DNA of 64,000 bases. It comes from Enterobacter vonholyi. GTDB taxonomy: Bacteria > Pseudomonadota > Gammaproteobacteria > Enterobacterales > Enterobacteriaceae. The stretch is taken from positions 248,001 to 312,000 of the forward strand of contig NZ_VTUC01000037.1 of the NCBI RefSeq assembly GCF_008364555.1, in the 5' to 3' direction. The notes beneath the pieces are model-generated. The model was not told where the DNA came from. It saw nothing but the letters and a program-made list of their open reading frames with translations, and searched no databases. Below are positions 9,130 to 17,642 of this stretch, piece after piece. Positions within the stretch are counted from its first letter, which is position 1. Every line of letters begins with the position of its first letter. Made by a program: the position numbers and the translations under genes.

Positions 9130-9975
9130 ATGAGCAGACGCTGGCAGCAGGTTCGTCACCAGCTGCGCCGCAACCGTCCGGCGCAGTTCTCCCTGTTTGT
9201 GCTTTTTATTTTTATTGTCGCCGCGCTCTGTGCGGGGTTAAGTCCGTACGATCCGGATCGGATGGCGCTCGGCGCACGCACGTTACCGCCGGATGCCGCA
9301 CACTGGTTCGGCACCGACGAGTACGGGCGCGACTACTTCACCCGCGCGCTTTATGGCGGCCAGATCTCCCTGATGGTCGGTTTTCTCGCCATGCTCTTTT
9401 CCACGCTTATCGGCACGGTGGTGGGCACGGTGAGCGGCTATTTTGGCGGCTGGCTGGATAACCTGATGATGCGCGCCGTGGATATCCTGATGGCCATTCC
9501 GGCCTTCTTCCTGCTGCTGGTGGTGAATGCTTACCTCAAGCCGGGCGTGGATAACATCATTCTGATCATCAGCCTGCTGACGTGGATGAATATGTCGCGG
9601 CTGGTGCGCGCAGAAACCCTGTCGGTGAAAGAGCGCGAGTACGTGCTTTATGCCCGCGCGTCGGGGGAAAACCCGCTGCGCATTATCGTGCGTCACATTA
9701 TTCCCGGCGTGCTGCCGACCATTATCGTTGCCGCCACGCTCAATATCGCCTCGGCCATTCTGATGGAGTCGACGCTCAGCTTCTTAGGGCTGGGCGTACA
9801 GGCACCGGCGGCGTCGTGGGGAAGCATGCTCAATAACGCCCAGTCTTATATTGGCGAAGCGTCGTGGCTGGCGATGTTCCCCGGCATCCTGATCCTGCTG
9901 ACGGTGTTCAGCTTTAACGTGCTCGGCGATGTCTTCCGTACCGCCTTTGAGCCGGGAGCGAATCGCGATGAGTAG
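9130..9975 (+). CDS. ABC importer permease, DppC/OppC type
   Basis: 281 residues. The N-terminal part has the DppC signature YDPDRMALGARTLPPD and HWFGTDEYGRDYFTRALYGG, followed by five core membrane helices and the EAA loop EREYVLYARASGENPLRIIVRH. It forms the membrane channel with the preceding DppB-type subunit. Its last 8 bases overlap the start of the next ATPase gene (ATGAGTAG), indicating translational coupling. Confidence 0.93.
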   Translation: MSRRWQQVRHQLRRNRPAQFSLFVLFIFIVAALCAGLSPYDPDRMALGARTLPPDAAHWFGTDEYGRDYFTRALYGGQISLMVGFLAMLFSTLIGTVVGTVSGYFGGWLDNLMMRAVDILMAIPAFFLLLVVNAYLKPGVDNIILIISLLTWMNMSRLVRAETLSVKEREYVLYARASGENPLRIIVRHIIPGVLPTIIVAATLNIASAILMESTLSFLGLGVQAPAASWGSMLNNAQSYIGEASWLAMFPGILILLTVFSFNVLGDVFRTAFEPGANRDE

Positions 9976-10945
9976 CTTATTAGCGCTTGAGAACCTGCAA
10001 ACTACCTTCCGCACCCGCGAGGGCGAGGTTCACGCGGTGCGCGGCGTAAGCTTTCAGGTGCAGCCGGGAGAACTTGTCGGCATTGTTGGCGAGTCGGGCT
10101 GCGGAAAAAGCGTCACCTGTAAGTCGATTATCCAGCTTCTGGGGAGCAACGGACGGATAACCGGCGGCAGCATTCGCTTCCAGAATGACGATCTGGCGCA
10201 GAAAACCCCTGCGCAGATGCGCGCCATTCGCGGCAATGAGATCGCGATGATTTTCCAGGATCCGATGACCGTCCTGAACCCGGTGCTGACCATCGGCAAG
10301 CAGATGTCTGAGATCCTGATGCGCAATAAAGGACTCACCAAAAGAGCGGCCAAAGCGGCGGCGATCGCCATGCTGGAACAGGTGGGGATTGCCGAGGCGG
10401 AACGCCGATACGACCAGTATCCTCACGAGTTCAGCGGTGGGATGCGCCAGCGGGTGATGATCGCCATTGCGCTCTCCTGCAACCCGAAGCTGCTTATCGC
10501 CGATGAGCCAACTACCGCGCTGGACGTCACCATTCAGGCGCAGATCCTGCGTTTGCTGAAAAGCCTGCAGCAGCAGACCCAAACCGCGATTCTGCTGATC
10601 ACCCACGATCTCGGCGTGGTGGCGCAGGTCTGCAGCCGCGTAGTGGTGATGTACGGCGGGCTGGTGATGGAGGAGGGCAGCGTAGAGGACATTTTTTATC
10701 GCCCCGCGCATCCTTACACCCAGGGGCTGCTGACCTCGCTGCCGCGCCCGGATGAGGTGAATCAACGTCTATCGCCTATTGAAGGTTCGCCGCCCGGCCT
10801 GCTTAACCCGCCGCCGGGCTGCCCGTTCGCCGAACGCTGCCCAAAACGCATGCCCCAGTGTGAACGGCAGCCCGCGTTTTACACCGCCGGAGAGGGCCAT
10901 CGCGCCGCCTGCTGGCTATGGGCCGATAAGGAGACTCATGCATGA
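9968..10945 (+). CDS. ABC importer ATPase, DppD/OppD type
   Basis: 325 residues from the ATG at 9968, which overlaps the previous stop; an upstream GTG would lie within the permease gene. Walker A GESGCGKS, signature FSGGMRQRV and Walker [14 protein letters not shown] are intact. The C-terminal oligopeptide-type extension carries [14 protein letters not shown], the Cys pattern that binds an iron-sulfur cluster in DppD/OppD subunits. It hydrolyses ATP at the cytoplasmic face together with the next subunit. Confidence 0.93.
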   Translation: MSSLLALENLQTTFRTREGEVHAVRGVSFQVQPGELVGIVGESGCGKSVTCKSIIQLLGSNGRITGGSIRFQNDDLAQKTPAQMRAIRGNEIAMIFQDPMTVLNPVLTIGKQMSEILMRNKGLTKRAAKAAAIAMLEQVGIAEAERRYDQYPHEFSGGMRQRVMIAIALSCNPKLLIADEPTTALDVTIQAQILRLLKSLQQQTQTAILLITHDLGVVAQVCSRVVVMYGGLVMEEGSVEDIFYRPAHPYTQGLLTSLPRPDEVNQRLSPIEGSPPGLLNPPPGCPFAERCPKRMPQCERQPAFYTAGEGHRAACWLWADKETHA

Positions 10946-11919
10946 GTGAACAACAGGCACCATTAGTGAGCGTGCGCGATCTGCGCAAGCACTATCAGCT
11001 TAACGGCGGTCTGCTGCGTAAAGGCGCGGCCGTGAAGGCGGTTGATGGCGTGAGCTTTGATATCCAGCCCGGCGAGACGTTTGGCCTGGTGGGAGAGTCC
11101 GGCTGTGGGAAATCGACGCTCGGACGCGCCATTCTGCGCCTTTTCGATATTACCGCGGGCGAGATCCACTTCGCCGGGCAGGCGATTGCCCACGCCCGCG
11201 AAAAAGAACTCAAGCCGCTGCGCAAGCGGATGCAGGCGATTTTTCAGGATCCTTACTCCTCGCTCAACCCAGGCATGACGGTGCGACAGCTGGTGGCCGA
11301 GCCGATGCAGATCCACGGCTACAGCCGTGAAGAACAGCGGGAACGGACGGAAACGCTGCTCTACAAAGTGGGGCTGAAGCAGGAACACCTTGATCGGTTC
11401 CCGCATGAGTTCAGCGGCGGGCAGCGTCAGCGCATCAGTATTGCCCGTGCGTTGTCCGTGCGTCCCGAATTTGTGCTGTGCGATGAGCCGCTCTCGGCGC
11501 TGGACGTCTCGGTGCAGGCGCAGGTGGTGAATATTCTGCAGGATTTGCAGCAGGAGCTGGGGCTGACCTATCTGTTTATCGCCCACGATCTCTCCATGGT
11601 GCGCCATATCTCCAGCCGCATTGGGGTGATGTATCTCGGTAAGCTGGTGGAGGTGGCCCCGGCGAATGAGCTGTATCAGCGTCCGGCGCACCCTTATACC
11701 CGCGCGCTGCTGGCGGCGGTTCCCCAGCCCGATCCGCGGATTCGCAACCTTGAAGACGCGACCCTGCGCGGTGAAATGCCCGGCCCTACGTCCGCGCTGC
11801 CGGGCTGTAAGTTTTGCAGCCGATGCCCGCACGCCATGCCGGTTTGCCAGACGCAGAAGCCTGCGATGCAGGAGATCGCGCCAGGGCATTTTGCGGCGTG
11901 CTGGCTGTTTAACATGTAG
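10942..11919 (+). CDS. ABC importer ATPase, DppF/OppF type
   Basis: 325 residues. ATG overlaps the previous stop as ATGA. Walker [10 protein letters not shown], the Q-loop FQDPYSSLNP, signature FSGGQRQRISIARAL and Walker B FVLCDEPLSALDV are all present. The C-terminal region again has the Cys pattern (GCKFCSRCPHAMPVC). This is the second nucleotide-binding subunit and the last gene of the importer; gss follows after 110 bases with its own start region. Confidence 0.93.
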   Translation: MSEQQAPLVSVRDLRKHYQLNGGLLRKGAAVKAVDGVSFDIQPGETFGLVGESGCGKSTLGRAILRLFDITAGEIHFAGQAIAHAREKELKPLRKRMQAIFQDPYSSLNPGMTVRQLVAEPMQIHGYSREEQRERTETLLYKVGLKQEHLDRFPHEFSGGQRQRISIARALSVRPEFVLCDEPLSALDVSVQAQVVNILQDLQQELGLTYLFIAHDLSMVRHISSRIGVMYLGKLVEVAPANELYQRPAHPYTRALLAAVPQPDPRIRNLEDATLRGEMPGPTSALPGCKFCSRCPHAMPVCQTQKPAMQEIAPGHFAACWLFNM

Positions 11920-12029
11920 TTAATGCACCGCGCAGGTGTATGATAAATGTCCCTCTGTCAGGTTAATTACAACGTGCAGACGACGACAAACCTTAAAAAA
12001 TTGCCGCCTGCCTGTTTTAGGTTGGATAC

Positions 12030-13892
12030 ATGCATAAAGGAAATTTAAGCAGTGATGCGCCATTCGGGACATTGTTAGGCTATGCGCCCGGTGGCGTGGC
12101 GATTTACTCTTCAAATTACGGCAGTCTGGACCCGCGAAAATACCCGGAAGACGCGGATTTTCGCAGCTACATCGGCAACGAATACATGGGCCACAAGTGG
12201 CAGTGCGTTGAGTTTGCCCGCCGTTTCCTGTTCCTCAACTATGGCTTCGTGTTTACCGACGTCGGTATGGCGTGGGAGATCTTCTCTCTGCGCTTTTTGC
12301 GTCAGGTGGTGAACGATAACATTCTGCCCCTTCAGGCCTTTGCCAACGGTTCAAAACGCGCGCCGCGCGCCGGAGCGCTGCTGATCTGGCAAAAGGGCGG
12401 CGAGTTTCACGAGACCGGCCACGTGGCGGTGATCACCCAGCTTCTGGACGATAGGGTGCGTATTGCGGAGCAGAACGTGATTCACTCCCCGCTGCCGCTC
12501 GGGCAGCAGTGGACGCGCGAGCTGCGCCTGAGCGTGGAGAACGGGTGTTACACCCTCCACGACACCTTCAGCGACACGGAAATTCTCGGCTGGATGATCC
12601 AGACCGAGGATACGGAACACAGCATTCCCCAGCCGGAAATCGACGGTGAACTGCTGAAAATCAGCGGCGCGCGGCTGAAAAACAAACGTCAGTTCGACGG
12701 CAAGTGGCTCAACGAAAATGACGCGCTGCAGCAGGCGTATGTTCGCGCCAACGGCCACGTGATCAACAAAGATCCCTGCCAGTACTTCACCATTACCGAA
12801 AGCGCCGAACAGGAGCTGATCAAGGCCACCAACGAACTGCATCTGATGTACCTGCACGCCACGGACAAGGTGCTGAAAGACGACAGCCTGCTGGCGCTTT
12901 TCGACATCCCGAAAATCCTCTGGCCGCGCCTGCGCCTCTCCTGGCAGTGGCGTCGTCACCATATGATCACCGGTCGTATGGATTTCTGCATGGATGAGCG
13001 CGGGATCAAGGTCTATGAGTACAACGCCGACTCCGCCTCCTGCCATACCGAGGGCGGGCTTATCCTTGAGGAGTGGGTGAAAAACGGCTATCGCGGCAAC
13101 GGGCATAACCCGGCGGAAGGCCTGCTGGAAGAGCTGACCGGCGCCTGGAAGCACAGCCACGCGCGGCCGTTCGTCCACATCATGCAGGACAACGATGTCG
13201 AAGAGGACTATCACGCGCTCTTTATTCAGCGTTCGCTGATGCAGGCCGGGTTTGAGACCAAAATCCTCCACGGGCTGGGGGCGCTCAGCTGGGATGCCGC
13301 CGGGCAGCTGATCGACGACGAAGGTCGCCACGTCAACTGCGTGTGGAAAACCTGGGCGTGGGAGACGGCGATAGAGCAGATCCGCGAGGTCAGCGAAACC
13401 GAATATGCCGCCGTGCCGATCCGCACCGGGCATCCTGAAGGCGAAGTGCGCCTGATTGACGTTCTGCTGCGCCCGGAGGTGCTGGTCTTTGAACCGCTGT
13501 GGACCGTTATTCCAGGCAACAAGGCGATTCTTCCGGTGCTGTGGCAACTGTTCCCCAATCACCGTTACCTGCTCGACACCGATTTTGAGGTCAACGATCT
13601 GCTGAAGCAGACCGGATATGCCGTTAAGCCGATTGCCGGACGCTGCGGCAGCAATATCGATCTGATCAGCGCCCAGGACGAACTGCTGGATAAATCCAGC
13701 GGCAAGTTTGTCGACCGTAAAAACATCTACCAGCAGCTGTGGTGCCTGCCGAAGGTCGACGGCAAGTACATACAGGTCTGTACCTTTACCGTGGGCGGGA
13801 ACTACGGTGGGACCTGTCTGCGCGGCGATGACTCGCTGGTGGTGAAGAAAGAGAGCGATATCGAGCCGCTGATCGTGGTTAAAGATAAGTAG
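12030..13892 (+). CDS. gss: Bifunctional glutathionylspermidine synthetase/amidase
   Basis: 620 residues. The N-terminal CHAP-type amidase domain (1-200) hydrolyses glutathionylspermidine and carries the expected triad: Cys59 (KWQCVEFARRF), His131 (ETGHVAVI) and Glu147 (RIAEQNVIH). The C-terminal ATP-grasp-like synthetase (about 205-615) joins glutathione to spermidine using ATP; KVYEYNADSASCHTEGG and GRCGSNIDLI are synthetase motifs. The product modifies protein thiols during oxidative stress. Start ATG follows AAAGG-poor sequence but matches the E. coli N-terminus. Single gene, closed by a strong hairpin. Confidence 0.97.
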   Translation: MHKGNLSSDAPFGTLLGYAPGGVAIYSSNYGSLDPRKYPEDADFRSYIGNEYMGHKWQCVEFARRFLFLNYGFVFTDVGMAWEIFSLRFLRQVVNDNILPLQAFANGSKRAPRAGALLIWQKGGEFHETGHVAVITQLLDDRVRIAEQNVIHSPLPLGQQWTRELRLSVENGCYTLHDTFSDTEILGWMIQTEDTEHSIPQPEIDGELLKISGARLKNKRQFDGKWLNENDALQQAYVRANGHVINKDPCQYFTITESAEQELIKATNELHLMYLHATDKVLKDDSLLALFDIPKILWPRLRLSWQWRRHHMITGRMDFCMDERGIKVYEYNADSASCHTEGGLILEEWVKNGYRGNGHNPAEGLLEELTGAWKHSHARPFVHIMQDNDVEEDYHALFIQRSLMQAGFETKILHGLGALSWDAAGQLIDDEGRHVNCVWKTWAWETAIEQIREVSETEYAAVPIRTGHPEGEVRLIDVLLRPEVLVFEPLWTVIPGNKAILPVLWQLFPNHRYLLDTDFEVNDLLKQTGYAVKPIAGRCGSNIDLISAQDELLDKSSGKFVDRKNIYQQLWCLPKVDGKYIQVCTFTVGGNYGGTCLRGDDSLVVKKESDIEPLIVVKDK

Positions 13893-13908
13893 TTCTTAGC
13901 CGCTTTTA

Positions 13909-13942
13909 AAAAGCCCCCGCAGGGTATCCTGCGGGGGCTTTT
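13909..13942. terminator. Bidirectional Rho-independent terminator between gss and pgaD
   Basis: AAAAGCCCCCGCAGG and CCTGCGGGGGCTTTT form a 15-pair stem with a four-base loop. The T run on the plus strand ends gss transcripts, and the A run gives a T run on the minus strand, so it also ends the pgaABCD transcript. Confidence 0.95.
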
Positions 13943-13944
13943 CG

Positions 13945-14376
13945 TTACTGTTCTTCCTCTTCCTGCCCGTTGATCTTCAGATCGATGATGCGGCCAATCT
14001 GATCGTGGTACACCGTCAGCAGGTTGTACTGGCTCATCTCGGAGATGATCTGCGGTGAGACATTAAAGCTGCGGGCCAGCTCCTCCTCCTGCAAATAACC
14101 CGGCTGGCGCCGCCTGACGTGGGCACGGCGGCGATTGTACTGATACCACAAAATCAGCAGCCAGCCGTTGAGTGCGGCGAACAGCAGGTAGAGCAATACC
14201 GTATTAAAGGACGCAATAATCACGCCCCAGCTGTGGTCGCTCTCCTCGGTTAGCTGCATCCAGAGCCGGGCATACAGGAAAAACAGAAAGCCTCCCCACG
14301 CCACCAGCGTTAACGCGGCATCGAAAAGACGTGGCAACAGCCGATGTTCGGTCAGTATTAAGGTATTTTCGTTCAT
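13945..14376 (-). CDS. pgaD: Poly-N-acetylglucosamine synthesis protein PgaD
   Basis: 143 residues with two membrane segments (about 20-41 and 62-83), matching the small PgaD subunit that binds PgaC and is needed for polymer synthesis; in E. coli the PgaCD complex is allosterically activated by cyclic di-GMP. The cytoplasmic tail is rich in Arg and Glu, ending NGQEEEEQ. Its ATG overlaps the stop of pgaC (ATGA), showing translational coupling. Sequence is divergent from E. coli PgaD, so the call rests largely on position, size and topology. Confidence 0.9.
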   Translation of the reverse strand: MNENTLILTEHRLLPRLFDAALTLVAWGGFLFFLYARLWMQLTEESDHSWGVIIASFNTVLLYLLFAALNGWLLILWYQYNRRRAHVRRRQPGYLQEEELARSFNVSPQIISEMSQYNLLTVYHDQIGRIIDLKINGQEEEEQ

Positions 14377-15704
14377 TGAAGGCTTCCTTTTCCCCGGTCC
14401 GGACTGATCCAGCGCGCGCGGGCGCGCTGGCGTTTAAGCATGACTTTTGGAAAGGCGACGAGGGTGGTGAACAGGCCGATCATCCAGTACACCATCGGGA
14501 ACCAGATCACCCAGAAAAGCGAGCTGGCCACCTTCCGTTCATAGCGCCGCTCAATGTACAAACTGACGAGGAACTGCAGGAGGCACATCACGCCCAGCAG
14601 TAGCCCGGTAAACTCCGGTGGAAAGAGGCTCTCCACGGTCAGCCTGGCAGGAACAGGGGCGATATGGCTGAGAATAAATAACAGCACCGTCATGGCGTAC
14701 GCGAAGGCCCACAGCGTTGACAGGGCGTACTCGATAAAAAGGGGCCACATGCGGTGATGCTCCCAGCGCACAATCCTGCGAAGGTTGACCAGAAACACCT
14801 CCGCGCCGCCCTGAGCCCAGCGCAAACGCTGTTTCCACAGGCCCTTGAGCGTCTCCGGCATCAGGATCCAGCACAGCGCCCGCGGCTCGAAAAAGATATC
14901 CCAGTGGCGCAGCTGGAGCTTCCAGCTGATGTCGATGTCTTCGGTGATCATGTCCGGGCTCCAGTACCCGACGTCCGCCAGCGCCTGTCGGCGAAAGGCG
15001 GCGATGACGCCGGAGACGGTAAAGACCCGGCCATAGATCCGCTGCGTCCGCTTGATGAGCCCGATAATCGATGAGAACTCGCCCACCTGAATGCGGCCGA
15101 TCAGCGTGGAGCGCGTGCGAATACGCGGGTTCCCGGTGACCGCCCCGACGTGGGGATACTGAATCAGCGGTGCCACCAGATACGCTGCCGTATCGCGATC
15201 GAGCAGGGCGTCACCGTCAATGCAGACCAGCAGATCGCCCCGGGCCGCCGCCGCGCCGGCTTTGAGCGCCAGCGCTTTCCCCTGATTTTCCGCGAGATTA
15301 ATCACCCGCAGGCGCGGCTGTTCCAGCGCCAGCGCCTGCAGCACCTGCGCCGTGTTGTCAGACGAGCCGTCGTTGATGGCGATAACTTCTATATTTTCAT
15401 ACCGCTGATCCAGCGCGGCGCTGATGGTCTCCCGGGCATTTCGTCCCTCGTTAAAGCAGGGGATCAGAATGGATATGAGCGGCTCACCGGCGAGCGTCGG
15501 GGCGGGCGTCTCTTTATCCCACGACCAGTGGCGTTCAAGCTGAAACCAGAAATAGAGCCCGCCGGTTATCCAGAGCACGGACATGAACAGCGGCCAGAAG
15601 AACACAAAATCCAGAATCAGTTCGCCGGTAAAGAGGGCGGCCACGCCCAATGGCAACCCGAATACCAGACATAAAATGGAAAAGGCGATAATGCGATCAG
15701 TCAT
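14373..15704 (-). CDS. pgaC: Poly-N-acetylglucosamine synthase PgaC
   Basis: 443 residues from the ATG at 15704 (E. coli PgaC has 441); a longer in-frame start at 15776 would extend into pgaB and is rejected. It is a family 2 glycosyltransferase that polymerises UDP-GlcNAc at the inner membrane. Two N-terminal helices precede the catalytic domain with [33 protein letters not shown] and QRLRWAQGG (QxxRW motif); C-terminal helices form the translocation pore. The start overlaps the pgaB stop by 8 bases. Confidence 0.96.
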   Translation of the reverse strand: MTDRIIAFSILCLVFGLPLGVAALFTGELILDFVFFWPLFMSVLWITGGLYFWFQLERHWSWDKETPAPTLAGEPLISILIPCFNEGRNARETISAALDQRYENIEVIAINDGSSDNTAQVLQALALEQPRLRVINLAENQGKALALKAGAAAARGDLLVCIDGDALLDRDTAAYLVAPLIQYPHVGAVTGNPRIRTRSTLIGRIQVGEFSSIIGLIKRTQRIYGRVFTVSGVIAAFRRQALADVGYWSPDMITEDIDISWKLQLRHWDIFFEPRALCWILMPETLKGLWKQRLRWAQGGAEVFLVNLRRIVRWEHHRMWPLFIEYALSTLWAFAYAMTVLLFILSHIAPVPARLTVESLFPPEFTGLLLGVMCLLQFLVSLYIERRYERKVASSLFWVIWFPMVYWMIGLFTTLVAFPKVMLKRQRARARWISPDRGKGSLQ

Positions 15705-17640
15705 TGTCAGGGTACCAGTACGAAGAAAATACAGGCCTGATGCGTGTGATATCAGGTTGGTTGTTGATGAAATCATCGGGGTAGTAACCGTAGTTTTTGA
15801 CGCCGTTCAGCTGGAGCACGCGCATCCACTGCGCAAGCTGGCTATCAGAAACGGCGCGCTGCGGTTTCTTATCCCAGTCCCTGGACTGCAGTTCAAAAAT
15901 GGTTTTATCGAGCGCGCCGGGACGTGTGGCGACCGCTTTAACCAGACGCGCCAGCCAGGCATCGCTCTCGTCAGCCGGAATGGACTCCATCAGCGGCATG
16001 GCCATCGGCACCGTCCAGTCATACTCCGCCAGAAAATCGTCAAGATCCTGCGCGAACCACGCCTCGCTTTCGGGCTGCAGAATGGGTAGGGCGAACATGT
16101 TGCGCGCGGTTTTTATCTGCGGGCCACGGATATGCTTCACCGCCAGGCTCAGGGCATGGGTAAACCCGATAAGCGTCTGGCTTTTCTGACGTGTTGTGCT
16201 CTGAGCGCCATCGTCCACGTCCGTCAGCACCGCATCGTCATGGAACAAAATCCCGTTGAAGCTGGCATAGCGGGCCAGATCTTCGTAGATGTCCGTTACC
16301 TGCTGGCGCACCTGCGGGTCCCACGGGGAGAGCCGGATATAGGGCTCGGTGGCTTCGCGCAGCTGGCCGGTTTGACGATCCCGGCGCTGCACGCGCGGCA
16401 GGAAAGGATCGAGATCGAACGAGAGCACCGGCATCCACGCGAAGACTTTCACCCCCGCGCGGGTTTGCAGCTGCCAGGAGACAAAATTAAAGAGATCGGC
16501 CCGGACCGGCAGACGACGGTTGGGGAAATAGAGCGCCTTAATCCTGCCGTCGCCCTGCGGGTCGGCAAACGCCTGCAGAAAAACATGGCTGATTTTCATG
16601 TCGTAGACCCGCTGGATCAGCCTGTTGATGTTTTGGGTCTGCTGGGCCGGATCGGGATCGTAAACGTAGTCGAGATCGACGTGCATGACGCGAACGGGAT
16701 CGTGCTCCTGAACCTGGCTTACCGTACTGGCAAACGCCTTGAGCGAGGGATTGCCAGCGATCAGCAGACGAGGGATGTTCCCCAGCTCCTGCACGTTCCC
16801 CAGCCCGTCTTCAAGGGTAAAGGCCAGCTGATAACCCTGCTGTCTGGCGATAGCGAGCGACGTGCCGTTGGCGGCACCATAGGGCCAGACCCAGGCGCGC
16901 GGCGCTTTGCCCGTCACCTGCGTGATTTTTTCAGTCACTTTGCGAACGTCATCGCCGATCCGCTGGCTGAACTGCCGATCGGTTTCATAGCGGCCCGTGG
17001 CTTTATCATAAAAGCGGTTGGCGATGGCAGGTTCGCGGCTGCCCTGCGGGTTGGCCGGAATGCCGTAATGCGAGGCCCAGGTGTGCGATCCGATCTCAAT
17101 CAGCGGGGACCGACTGAGCTCGCGCACCATGTCCCACGTCGCGAAGCGATCGCGGGGCGTCATCAGACCGCCGAAGTTAACTTTTTGATTTGCCGGCGTA
17201 TCCACCCAGCTGCCCACCGGCGCCCAGAGCGCAGGGACGTTCCACGCCTGAAGCAGCGGCCAGACGCGGGTGTAAAAGCTGCTGTAGCCGTCGTCAAAGC
17301 TGAGCAGAACGGCTTTCGGCGGCAGCGTTTTTTTTCCGTCATGGGCATCCAGAATGTCCTGCACGCTGATGATGTGATAACCGTTGTGCAGCAGCCAGCT
17401 TATCTGCTCGTTTAGCGCGCTGGTACGCACGGAGAGGTAGCGCTGATCGGCGGCATCGTCTTCTACATCGTGGTAGGCCAGCACCAGAAACTGGTTCTGC
17501 GGCCAGGGTTTGCTCGCCTCCAGCTGTGGCCGCGCTTTGGGGGCAATAAACGAAAATGCCTGCGCGCAGACGCTCGCGCTGAGGCAGAGCCAGCCGAGGA
17601 GTATCAGGCTCGCGGAAAAACGTGTGTTAAGCATAATCAT
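15697..17640 (-). CDS. pgaB: Poly-N-acetylglucosamine deacetylase PgaB
   Basis: 647 residues. The N-terminal family 4 polysaccharide deacetylase domain (50-300) has [25 protein letters not shown] and [11 protein letters not shown], the Asp-Asp and His residues that hold the metal. The C-terminal glycoside-hydrolase-like domain (310-640) binds and cuts the polymer. Deacetylation lets PgaA export the chain. E. coli PgaB is a lipoprotein of 672 residues; here the leader ([11 protein letters not shown]) has a Cys after Val, a poor lipobox, and about 26 residues are missing from the loop after [11 protein letters not shown] second ATG at 17634 is a possible start. Confidence 0.94.
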   Translation of the reverse strand: MIMLNTRFSASLILLGWLCLSASVCAQAFSFIAPKARPQLEASKPWPQNQFLVLAYHDVEDDAADQRYLSVRTSALNEQISWLLHNGYHIISVQDILDAHDGKKTLPPKAVLLSFDDGYSSFYTRVWPLLQAWNVPALWAPVGSWVDTPANQKVNFGGLMTPRDRFATWDMVRELSRSPLIEIGSHTWASHYGIPANPQGSREPAIANRFYDKATGRYETDRQFSQRIGDDVRKVTEKITQVTGKAPRAWVWPYGAANGTSLAIARQQGYQLAFTLEDGLGNVQELGNIPRLLIAGNPSLKAFASTVSQVQEHDPVRVMHVDLDYVYDPDPAQQTQNINRLIQRVYDMKISHVFLQAFADPQGDGRIKALYFPNRRLPVRADLFNFVSWQLQTRAGVKVFAWMPVLSFDLDPFLPRVQRRDRQTGQLREATEPYIRLSPWDPQVRQQVTDIYEDLARYASFNGILFHDDAVLTDVDDGAQSTTRQKSQTLIGFTHALSLAVKHIRGPQIKTARNMFALPILQPESEAWFAQDLDDFLAEYDWTVPMAMPLMESIPADESDAWLARLVKAVATRPGALDKTIFELQSRDWDKKPQRAVSDSQLAQWMRVLQLNGVKNYGYYPDDFINNQPDITRIRPVFSSYWYPDND

Positions 17641-17642
17641 CC

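Noticed and set aside
16132..17415. Plus-strand open frame of over 400 codons opposite pgaB
   Set aside because: Shadow of the pgaB frame with no start signals and no protein-like pattern.
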